Assembly (NCBI GenBank): GCA_963402885.1
Contig: OY727103.1
Span: forward strand, 13,852,085 to 13,916,084
From: Antedon bifida
Taxonomy: Eukaryota > Echinodermata > Crinoidea > Comatulida > Antedonidae
Length of the DNA: 64,000 bases
Direction of reading: 5' to 3'
Part shown: piece by piece, positions 49,663 to 60,632 of the stretch
How the letters are laid out: every line of letters begins with the position of its first letter
How positions within the stretch are numbered: the first letter of the stretch is position 1
Position numbers and translations under genes: made by a program
The notes under the pieces: model-generated
The model's input: the letters and a program-made list of their open reading frames with translations, nothing else
What the model was told of the DNA's origin: nothing
Databases searched by the model: none

Positions 49663-52600
49663 TCTTAATCCTTAGTTCAGTGTCCGCATCTCAAAAGTTA
49701 TCATTCTCCTGCTAAGACCATGCGGTCTTCTTTTATTTTCTCCTAGCGATATTTCAGTAGCAAGATTTATTCAATAACAGCATTTCCATAGAAGTAAAAT
49801 TCAAACAGTTTATTGCTTGCGTATATCCTTTAAATGCAGCAGCAGTACAATCATTGATTTTTATTCTCTCTAGTGGCCTTAATAAGCAGCTCGTATGATA
49901 GTGTGAGAGCTATGAGTTGTTAGACTATTGATAGTAGTAGTCAATTTCTAGCTGCAGGGATTATGCTAATGTGCTCATTCATGCATGCATATGCCGTTCA
50001 GAAATCCAATGCAATCATAATCCCCATTGGTATATCAAAATGGGAGGGGCTATGTTCTAAACTCAACCAATGAAAAGTAAAGGAATATTCCATAATATCA
50101 ATGGGTAGAAATATATTCATTAATTTTATTCTGATTGTAATTTATTTGTAAATAATTGGAATATCTTTTGTAAATTTTATGTGTGTTATATTACAACAGG
50201 TATTGCATTTTTTTTTTTATCCAGCAATTAAGTGTATTGCAAAAAAACTTTCATTTTTATTATTTTATAATAATTCTATTAATAATAGGATACTGGCAGA
50301 AAACACATGATTACAATGATTGTAAATTATCTGTTAATTGGTTGAAAGTTCCTTAAGTAACTCCTCGTAAGAGGCTTATCATTGTCCTCCCGTTGGGAAA
50401 CAAAATTGAATCATGTTTTGGGATTTAAACGTTTTTTTTAGCCTGTCCTTGTCAACAATTTCACATGAAAATCACTTCAAGAACAGCAGTATTTACTTAC
50501 ATAAAATAACACATATTTTTTACTTTTATAATTTTGCCTCAAACTATATTTTGCAATAAAGTTACAAATTTAGATAATTTATGGCTATTTGTAACTGAAA
50601 TTTCTGTGGTGCATTTATACCCCAGGAGGGGTTTATGATAACGACAAGACTTAATCGTATTTGGGTCAAGAGAGGATGGATATTAAATTTGTTAGCGATA
50701 AATTAGCTTAGCGAATTCCCGAGGGTATAGGGAAAGTTACACAACGTGCGTGATTGATTTAATTTCTAATGACCTTTCACAAAGTGCAAGTTCTATTAAT
50801 ATTAAAAAATAATAATGTAGCTATCTACCTTGTGTGTAATATATATTTTATAACCCATTATTGAGGCAATGCATACAACAATTTATTGGCCATTTTAACA
50901 ACGACATGACAATACTGTATCTTTTATTACAAGTTGTAATTTTATACAAGGATACTAGCGGGATTGCATTCATGTTAACGAACTGTTTTAACGAAGTAAA
51001 TTGTTAATATTGTTGGTGGAACTGTAAAAGATGGTTCAAAGGTGCATCTTTTGTGTTAGCAGCGTAGCTTATGTTTAATGGTAATAGGGAGTTTGGTGGT
51101 AGTTTAAAGGTGCATCTGCTGTGTTAGCAGCGCGGCTTACGTGTAATAGGGTATCTGCATATCAAGCTGAAGGTTCAGAGTTAAAATCTCGGTTGGGGGA
51201 TTTTCTCATTCTCACAGATTTGCGCATCTTTACCGTTTCAAATTAATTCATTAATTAATATTCAGTATTATCAGGCCGTTTGGAATTTATTCTGTGCCTG
51301 ATTGAATTGATTAATGTGTATAAGAAAATAAAAATAAAAAAGGTTGAAACTGTCTCAATCTTAAAGCAAACTGAAACTTTAGTTTAAATAACGTGTAATA
51401 TACAAAATACCGAATTCATTAGAAAATAAAATTTTTGTCAAAAACACAAATTATATACAATGAATAAACTGTAGGATAGCAAATGAATGAACAAACTTAC
51501 TTCTTAGTTTTTTAGATTATCTTGTGGTACTTGGTTGTCAATTTCACCTATCTAGTCAGCTACATGTCTCATCTGTAAAATGCAAATGAGTTATAATCAT
51601 AGGGAAAGGGGGAAGAGTTGGTTCAGACGCCGTTTGAAAGGTGAAACACGGGAAAAAGGGGCTTACCAGAAAGACATAGAACAATGCCATGTTTTGGCTA
51701 CCACTTTAGAAATTTCTAGGATCTGATAATAGTACACATACTTCTACAGTATGAAATTACTTGGCATGTTCTTTTTATAAACAGTATTTAGTCAACATTA
51801 CTCAAACAATATTTTAATAAATCAACAACTTAATTTAATTTTAAAAGGAGTTAATTTTAGCTATTTTCTCTCATTTTATCATGTTTTCAATATCAACTGA
51901 CGATTTTAAAAAAGGCACCAGCTATTATAGGCCTATGTAACATCGTCTTTTCAATCATTCTTCCCCCAGTCTGTCATTGTCACAATATCATGATAATCTT
52001 ACAAATCACATATGAAAAACTAATGTACATTTCTATAATTTTTATTTAGCACGAAACTTGTTGAATTGCACGTAATAGAATCATATCATAGAATCATACT
52101 ATCTTCTCACTATGCACGAAGACATTTTGCACAATTATTTATTTCAACGATAAATGGTAATAACAAGTGTAATACTATAATGAATAATACAGCATAAAAT
52201 TGAATAGAAGCTAAGCACAAAAAAATGATTAAATAATAAATTGTAATATTAAATATAATATTTTAATGCATTTGTTTTTACTGTATCCATAACTATGCTT
52301 AGAATTGTTTGTTCATGTGCAGTGTTAAATGTATAAAAAAAACCGAAAGTAAATTTTATATTGCAACCTCTTGCTCTGATTTGTAACTTACGAATAATGA
52401 TGTGTTCATGATTATAATATTGATAATAGCAACAATGATGATCTTTATTGATCACAAGATAATAAATAAACATGCTATGCAGTACAATAAAAGCTAAAAC
52501 GATTCTTAACTTAACTATATACCATGCAACAGCGAATCTAAATCTATTATTTGCATTAAGTTTGAACTGCATTATAGCTGCCAAAGCTACAAAAGTGTAC

Positions 52601-54936
52601 TCTCAATAAATTATATAAAGTTGTCATAAATTATGTTAATTACTGAAGTATTACAAAACACAGTCACTATTACAGTATATAAACATCTATGATAATTATT
52701 ATTGCCAAGGTTTAACTTACAAAGAAATCAACTACAATAAACTGCTAAGCCACGCCCATTTTCAGAAAGTGTCAATCAAACACTGCAATTTGTCCAATCA
52801 ATATCTTTGAACATTATTGAATAATAATAAAGTGACTGGTCCATTTCTAAATTTATCTCTATAAAGGTAAAAGTACTAGAAAATAAATATTTTATTAGTC
52901 AGTACATTGACCAGCCATCATCGATACTACTGTACTGATACACAATGTGTTACAGTAATTATTATCTTCAACAGAAATAATAAACTAAACATGTTATTTT
53001 TGGCAACGAAGAAAATCCTGTTACTGAATTAAACCACTCAGATTTAAACCTATGGCACGCTACGGCAGCAACTACGTAGACTCCCAATCAGGTTTTACTG
53101 TGTTTGATTAAAACCAGAATATGAGCGTGACTTAGCATTACTAGTGTTATCTACATATTTAAGTGCTGATTTTTCAATATCAAACTAGATAGTATATATT
53201 ATACAATGTACATCATGATAATTATTAAGTGGGAGGGTGTAGGGATACCGTATAACAAAGTGCAATGGTTATGCACACGTTGATGGGCAGTTACATCAGT
53301 AAAGGGGTTTAGACTGGGTATGGGATGGAGTATGTTTGGCAGTAATGCTGAGTTAAGGGGAGAGGTGTGGTAATTGGCAAAATGGTTCAAAGGGTGTATT
53401 CAAATTAATACCCTGATTATAGTTTTAATAAATAAGTTTCTCATCTTTTAATTTTAGGAAAAATCTGGATTTTTACAAGAAGTTTAATTGCATTATTTAA
53501 GGTAGTTTCTCCTATCAACTTCATCCAAATAATTTAATTTCTTTATCATTTTACTATCAATTAAAAATGTTCAACACAATAATGTTAAATACAGTATATC
53601 ACTGTTTTAACAGTTAGTTTCCATACTTCAAACTCATATATTTGAATAACTTAAAATGTGTCTGTTTCACTGAGATCATTTTAACTATTTACACTTTCGT
53701 TTTCAAACAAAAATAATGGTAGTAGTATAATATGCGATAGATTCATAACATTTAAAAACTATTATATATATAATTTAAAATGTGACCATAGCAAGCAACA
53801 ATTGCATAAAATACAAACTGAATAATCTCATATTTTTTGGAATAACGCATTAAAGATGAAAAAGAAATACTGGATTGGAATAGTATTTGTGGTCCATTTA
53901 TGTTGGGAATGTACTTTGAATATTTATTATATCATAATATTATATAGTATGGGGAATGTCTATGCTTTACTTTACTTTTATATCAATATATAGATTTATA
54001 ATAAGTAAACAGTAAAGGTGGTAACTGGCCGCTTTTACATTTTATCTCCTGTTAAAATATTTTATTGTTTACTTAGTAGATACTCAGTTCAACAGGATAG
54101 TTTAATACAATTATGTATTACATTGGTAATCTATAATTCTCTATTATATTACTGATTTATACAAAGGTCATAGTTCATTTCATTTGTTATTCATGTTGAC
54201 ATACAATTGCTTAAAATACATTGTTAGAATTTATTCAATAAAGAAACAAAAATTGCACATAAATATTGAGATGCATTGTTAGAAACATATAATGTTAAAT
54301 AATTTACGTTTTAATTTCTACTATTCAATTTTAAATATCCAATGTTAATAAATTTTGATTACATAATTGTATAAATACAGAAGGAAGGTTATATTATAAT
54401 ATGTCACAGTTAGTTAGTTAGTACTCTTTTCATTAGCACACTTCATTAGTCGTTTCCTATTTTTAATAATTAAACATTGCACTAAATATTTCATACATTT
54501 TTCATAGAACACAAATTGGTTACTTTAGGGTATGTGTAACAAGTTAAAAGTCGAGATTCGGTTGAAGCTTTCAATTTACGATGACCTAGAAACATTTAAG
54601 GTCATTGTGAGCATACAGGGAAATTGGAACATGCTTCTCCACTGTATCCCGCAACAGAGTTGTGGTGGCTTCTAAAATGATGACCAGCAACACATGAATG
54701 CATAGGTATTAGGACATCGATCGTCGCAAATCAAAAGATCCATATTGTTTGTATCAGCATGGTGTATTATAACATTTAAGAAATTTAAAAAAAATATTAA
54801 AATGATATGTAACACAGCAATGGCATGTTGTGGACTATTACTGTTTGTAACAATAAATTATACAGAACATACACTAAGGCTTAGGAATGTGTAATATTAA
54901 TTTCAAAGGATTATTCCATGATATTGACACACAATT
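49663..54936. other. Intergenic region upstream of the alpha-2/delta gene
   Basis: The leader and promoter of the alpha-2/delta gene should start here. A 16-bp inverted repeat (aagacc-atgc-ggtctt, 49714-49729) lies about 50 bp upstream of the ATG. A SINE-like segment at about 51035-51225 repeats ggtgcatct and gtgttagcagcg twice and has a B-box-like ggttcagagttaaaatc. A fragment of repeat R1 lies near 51275. The remainder is unremarkable. Confidence 0.5.
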
Positions 54937-55290
54937 CATATGACTGGGTTTATGTTCTATTGAACATAGTATCTCTAGTTATAACAATATGACTGGGTTT
55001 ATGTTCTATTGAACATAGTATCTCTAGTTATAACAATTCATGACTGGGTTTATGTTCTATTGAACATAGTATCTCTAGTTATAACAATTCATGACTAGGT
55101 TTATGTTATATTGAACATAGTATCTCTAGTTATAACAATATAACTGGGTTTATGTTCTATTGAACATAGTATCTCTAGTTATAACAATTCATGACTGGGT
55201 TTATGTTCTATTGAACATAGTATCTCTAGTTATAACAATTCATGACTGGGTTTATGTTCTATTGAATCTCTACTGTAGTTTTGAACATAG
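54937..55290. repeat. 49-51-bp minisatellite, seven copies, beside the CADPS 3' end
   Basis: tgactgggtttatgttctat starts units at 54941, 54990, 55041, 55092 (variant), 55141 (variant), 55192 and 55243. Each unit contains the small hairpin atgttc-tatt-gaacat. It starts about 25 bp beyond the inferred CADPS polyadenylation signal. Confidence 0.95.
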
Positions 55291-55312
55291 TATCTCTAGA
55301 TATAACATTTTC

Positions 55313-55318
55313 TTTATT
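55313..55318 (-). promoter_or_regulatory. Candidate CADPS polyadenylation signal AATAAA
   Basis: tttatt on the plus strand reads AATAAA on the CADPS strand, 87 nt past the stop codon at 55405-55407. The position is plausible, but AATAAA is common in AT-rich DNA. Confidence 0.45.
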
Positions 55319-55404
55319 TTCGATAGAAGTTGGTCTAAAAAAGTGGGAAAGATGATAGGGCTTCTGATTGGACGAGATGGAACACACGATACATAGTAAT
55401 AATC

Positions 55405-58400
55405 TTAATCATCATCTTCGTCATCTGAATCATTCTTCTTTGAGAATCCGTTGTAGACAATTTTGCCTTCGCCTTGCATGACGGACGCAGTCGCTTCTTC
55501 AACCTGCAAACGTTGCTTGATTGTCTCGTACGTTCGACTATTCAGTATCTTCTCTGCCACGCAATGGAGTTCCATGTCCGTGTACATTTTCTGATAAAAT
55601 AAAAATGAAATGGACGCATAACGTAAACATTTAAAGCGGTCAGGAAGCTAGCTAGGCCTAAAGATAACACAAACTAAAAAACTAAAGTTATAAACTAATA
55701 CAGAGATCCTAAAACAGAAATGTCAAATATGACAAAGCAAGTGATAATTACTTTAAGCCTAGCCTAAGTAAATGACAGACAAATTGAGTCACATCTCTGA
55801 GAAAATCGCTGAGACATATGAATGACTACATGTAACATACGGTAAGATTCAAATTTGTTTACGGAAAATAATTTGACCAAGTTCACCCTCAATGAACCGA
55901 ATTATGAAACTTACTTATATTAATAAAAACTATGCTGGGCTGTGGCAAGCAACTAGTGGCAGCTTGCTCGTTGAACTTTGAACTCTACCTCGCGTTGATA
56001 CGGTTCATTGAAGGATAATATAAGATGCGAGTCGGATACATATATCACTAATAACAACATAGGGTATAAATACATATCCTATTGTGCGAGTACATCAAAC
56101 AGCTCAATTGTTTATTCTACTGTATAAATAATGATTTTCTTTAATTTTCCAACACAATTTCTCGTCTAAGCTTATCTGTGCAGTTGGCTAGGCACAACGT
56201 ATAATGGTTGAATGTGACTCAACTAATGTTGTTATTTATCTTGTTTCAATTGTACATCCAACAGCCATTTGCCAATTACAGGATGTCTTAAACAATAACA
56301 TTTCAAAATTCATACAGTTACAGTAAAAAATGATTATGTCAATAGTTATACTGTTTTTAACAGTATAGATTTGCTTCAATTCTTTGAGAATTTGACTCAC
56401 CTCCTTTCAACGTTACAAGGATGTGTCGAGGACGGAAGCGGAATAACGTAAGGAGGAGAGTTGGGTGGGTAAGCGGTAAAGGATGAGGAAGGCTAGAGAA
56501 GAGACATGGCACAAGAGACAAGTTTAATCTATAAAAAAAAAACCTTAGTGATCCTGAGGAGTGTGTTGAGTTGATAGATGTGTAGTTGTATTTCCATTCT
56601 ATCCGATAGCCAATCACAAAGCAGATTCATATTTGAGGTGTACCAAGCTTCGTAGAGACACAGTAAGAATTGATCATCATGAGTTCTAGCTGTGATGTCT
56701 TCCAGGTTGTCGCAGATAAATTCTGCATATGCATCTGCGAGTTCCATTCCTGGATTCTGAAAAATATTATACTTGATAATAATGTATGATTTTCCTACAA
56801 CCAAATTTGGGGGTGGAGTTCTATTACAGAGTGGTTTATTATAGGTATGTTGCTATAAAAATAAATAGAAATAAACATATCAACAACTACTAATCTCTAT
56901 TGAGTTCATAGCTAATTTTATTTCTAGGGGTTTACATAGTGCACATTAAAGAACTTGGTACACAATTCACAAAGAGTAAGGATCGTCTCCCGGTGTGCTG
57001 ATCTGGCTTCTATGGGTCCGTAGAGGGCCTAATCCGAAAAAAAGCTTGAGGACAAATATAAATACAAAAAAAACTTACCGTGAAGGATAGAATCGAAGCA
57101 AAGAATGTGCCTTCATCATACCGTGCTAACTTGTCTAGGACGTTTCGTAGCACTTGTGTAAGTTTCGTTACAAGTTCATTCACCATCTTTTTGTTCTCCC
57201 CTTGGATTACAGATTCAATCTGAGTGTGGTACTGATACTAAGAAAAAACATATACACATACAAATAAAACAAAGAATCATTAACTTTACGACGTATGCGA
57301 TCAGGATGACAATAAATGTCATTTTCACAAAATTAACACCCCTAGAAATGAATGGAACAGTCAGTTACAAGAAATACATTTACATTGGGATTTGTTGGTA
57401 AATGGCCAGAATACCAGAATATGTTAACACTTATGTGTTTCATAATGTTATTCCACTTCCAAGTACAAAACAAAGTGTGATGTGGCCAAATGCGGTAGTA
57501 ATATGACATCATCATGTCCATATTAGATAGATGGTTTACTGATGGTTAAAGATATATTGTCCCCCTAAAAAAATATTTTTTTAAATTTTTTTGTTGAATA
57601 TGTCATTTTAATGTCACATAATAGTTATTCACTCTCACAAAAAATTTGGTCTGAAAAAAATTTATTTACCTGAGAAAAATGTAATTTAAAGCAAAAAATG
57701 GTCAAACTGTCTGGAAGACAATGAGTTTTTGGGTAATTTAACTGTTTATTTTGTCTTTTTATAGGTGAAATAATTTTTTTTCCCCGTTTTTTTTCTTATG
57801 GAAGTGAACAACTTCATTAAAACTGCAAAATGGCCTATTCAAAGTCTGATTTTAAAAATCTTTATTTTTCATGATTTTGGGGGACAATACATCTTTAAAT
57901 AAAAACGACTACTTACGGTTTCTTGATCCCTATTGGGTGGACAGAGTTTGAGAGATTGGTTTCTTGCATCATTTAAGACATTGAACATAACGCAGATCTC
58001 TGATGGTACTCTGTAGTCAGTCGTTGTGCGACCTTTTTTAATCCAACACTCAAAAGCCTTCATGGTCCTTAAAGAAATACAATAAAACTAATTTAATTTT
58101 TATCAACAGATCGCTTAATTGGTACCTATATACCTGTTTCAGTACCCATTAGCAGACAGTATTGATGTCAGTTAGCCTAAGTTTATAACCAGGATTATAT
58201 AATACAGAGTATCTACCAGGGATGTAGCTAAAGAAGTCTAGGGGTTAAACAAGTTAGGCATGGGTTGTAAAAGTACTTTCAGGGTTCTTGGGTGGGTGCT
58301 AGGCTGAAATTAGGTCATAAAATCATTTTTAGGATGGCATTAATGTTCCACTGTACCTGTTTACACAGGATTCAACCATGTCGGCTGCCATCTGCTTGAG

Positions 58401-60632
58401 CCTGTGATCCAAGTGTCGAGCAAATTCCTCATCTGGCCAATGAAGCTCTCGAATGAATGACTGAAGGGCGTCCAACTTCCAAAATATCTCTTCTGATGTT
58501 GGAGTGCCATTCCTGTTAGCAGAAAAATTTTCAATTTCATTGATAGTTTTATTCCAAATGAGAGAAAATGGAATGATGGGATAAACCACCACCAGGAAAA
58601 ATAAAGAAATAATAAAATAGGGAAATAATAAAGACAGAGATTCGAACTCGGAACAGTCTGCTTGACATGCAGTTGTTCTAACCATTAGACCACTCAGGTT
58701 TCTATGGTATTGTTCAAATTTGATTGGATAGCTACTCTTTAACACTCTCGTAAATATGATTGTGACATTGGCAAATTAGGCTACCACAAGGTATTTTGTC
58801 TCTATCTTTTTCACAATTATTTTTTCGAGAAATAAATAAATGAAATGAAGATATGATTGCTTACCCTTCAGGCTGCCAACGTTCCTTTTCAAAGCCCTTG
58901 TGTATTGACTGGGCAATCGATGACTCCATCAGGTCCACGTACCGAATCACTTGTGATGCAAATGTATCGCGTAAGTGCTGGTGGAATCGACCGCCATTCA
59001 AATTAGCTGGGGAAAAAACCAATTCAAATCTTCATGCTTATTGTAATACAAACCATTATATAATTATTCTGCAAACTTTAGACACGTTTTGAAACTCCTA
59101 TCAGTGGGTTGATCCAGAATTTTAAAATAGGGCCAAGGGGGGTTGCCTGTAGGGCTGAGTGGGGTGCCTACTGTAGGGCCGAGGGGCGTGCCTACTCGGC
59201 CGTTCCAAGGCAAAACCACGTAACTCGCATTTTGGTCAATTTTGAGATTTTTTCATTTGGGGAATTATTACAAATTTATGAACAACCTGTAAAAATTTCA
59301 GGTTTCAGAGATCATTATTTTTAGAGATAGTACCACGTATCTTTAAGCAAAAAACAAATAATTCTAGTATTTTCCAAGGCAAAACAACGTATCTACCAGA
59401 TACGTTGTTCTGCCACGGAAATGCATACGATTTTCGCTTCAAATTCTCACAATCAGCTAAGTTACGTAATTTTTAGACAGAAACCGCTGATGCATGACAA
59501 TATGCATAGCAACGACCTCAACTAAAAGTAAAAGATATATTAAACAATACTAGGCTTATTAGGCTAGACAACTAATTTAATGTATTAAAATTTATTCTAA
59601 GAATTAACTATATTTACGAAAAAGTTCAGGCAAGCTTGAAACTAGGCTATTATTTTTGACAGACCTACCTAATCTAGCCTAGGCCTAGTATCCCAGTACT
59701 GTCAATGGAACTAGGCTAGGCCTAGGCTAGTAGGACGGCCGTTTTTGCATTGTTGTACGTGGGCCTTGTAGTAGCAGGTTAGTACCGTAGGTAGGCTATA
59801 ACATAATAATGTAAGTCTATATCATAAATAGTAGATCAAAATGGCTAAGCCTAGCTTCAAATGCACTCTTTGTTAAGCCAACCTAGTTGGTAGGCATTAT
59901 TAGTGATTGCAGCCCTCCCTGTTGTTCAAAAAGAGTTTCAATCCATTGTTTTTAAAATCATCACAGTTACGTTGTTTTGCCATGGAATGACCACAGTTAC
60001 GTTGTTTTGCCACAGGATATCGCAGTTACGTTGTTTTGCCTAAGAAATGACTTTCATTCTATACACGTCATTTCCAAGGCAAAACAACGTATCTGTTAAA
60101 AGTGGTAATAACTTTTGATAAAATTGTTTAAATTATTCAACATTTCGTATTTATTAATAATTATTATTTATATATACTCATGCAAAATTTCACATCATTA
60201 CGATAATTTGTTGCTGAAATGCAAACACTAAAACTTCAATTCAATTTTTCTCGAAAAGCAACATTTTGTAGTTACGTTGTTTTGCCTTGGAACGACCGTA
60301 CTGTAGGGCCTAAAAATTGCAAAATAAATTTCTATTTTGTGACTATGCATACTGTATTATAATAATTTGTTTAATAGGAAATAGTATTTCAATACTTTGT
60401 TTGCAAGAGTATATTGTTTAAATAACATTCGTCCCTTCCCACAAACATAAAGTGTGAAAAATGTTTAATATTTACGATCACTTCTTATATAGTCGTTGAG
60501 TAGCTGGAAGAGAGGGAAACTGTCCCAAGTGTCTTGTGGCTGAGCCTCTAACGCTGCGTCCATGTCCACTGCATACAGTGACCAAAACAACTCAGCATGT
60601 TCGATAAGCAGGTCGCTAAACCAGGCAAATGC
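55405..60632 (-). CDS. CADPS: CADPS (CAPS) calcium-dependent secretion activator, C-terminal exons (5' part outside window)
   Basis: CAPS primes dense-core vesicles for Ca2+-triggered exocytosis through its MUN/MHD region, acting on SNAREs. Seven coding exons: 60476-60632, 58865-59006, 58357-58512, 57917-58067, 57079-57237, 56544-56756, 55405-55590. They are phase-consistent and give 387 residues plus a TAA stop. Family blocks in order: [20 protein letters not shown] and [82 protein letters not shown] with IQLHIYQL; and the hallmark tail [19 protein letters not shown], then an acidic end DSDDEDDD. The donor of exon 56544-56756 is a weak GT followed by a T-run. The join between 57079 and 56756 gives SFT-NPGM, shorter than I recall for vertebrate CAPS, so a small exon could be missed. 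C2, PH and early MUN exons must lie beyond 64000. Confidence 0.95.
56935..57040 (+). mobile_element. SINE family S1, 3' fragment
   Basis: gtgcacattaaagaacttgg, a diverged middle and cccggtgtgctgatctggc match the body and tail of the SINE at 11371. It lies in the CADPS intron just 5' (transcript-wise) of exon 56544-56756. Confidence 0.5.
57471..57530. mobile_element. MITE family A fragment
   Basis: caaagtgtgatgtggccaaa, then tagtaatatgacatcatcat and gtccatat match the left and central parts of family A; the right half is missing. CADPS intron. Confidence 0.6.
57546..57898. mobile_element. MITE family B copy 2 (353 bp)
   Basis: Left end ttaaagatatattgtccccc; right end gggggacaatacatctttaa. 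The interior shares atagttattcactc and aaaatttggtctgaaaa with copy 1 at 41759. The right end stops 19 bp before the donor of CADPS exon 57917-58067. Confidence 0.85.
58545..58706 (-). mobile_element. tRNA-Asp-like SINE next to a CADPS splice acceptor
   Basis: The minus strand carries a tRNA-like head (about 58634-58706): A-box TGGTCTAATGGTTAGA, an anticodon-like loop ATGTCAA between CTGC and GCAG (GTC), and B-box GAGTTCGAATCTC. The acceptor arm does not pair and the D and T stems have mismatches, so this is not a working tRNA. The T/pyrimidine-rich tail runs toward the acceptor of exon 58357-58512. Confidence 0.55.
59197..60298. mobile_element. 1102-bp TIR DNA element with reiterated internal motif (CADPS intron)
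   Basis: The 29-bp terminal inverted repeats begin CGGCCGTTCCAAGG (left) and CGGTCGTTCCAAGG (right, reverse-complemented) and differ at two positions. TACT directly abuts both ends (59193-59196 and 60299-60302). A core CCAAGGCAAAACAACGTA-like motif recurs inside at 59374, 59401, 59968, 59998, 60027 and 60074, in both orientations, besides the two termini. There is no long ORF, so it is non-autonomous. I do not recognise the superfamily. Confidence 0.85.

Noticed and set aside
52249-52584. 111-codon minus-strand ORF in the intergenic region
   Set aside because: AT-rich composition, no recognised motif, no splice or promoter context; likely chance.
58634-58706. tRNA-Asp gene
   Set aside because: The anticodon-like GTC and the B-box are present, but the acceptor stem does not pair and other stems have mismatches, so I call it a SINE head.
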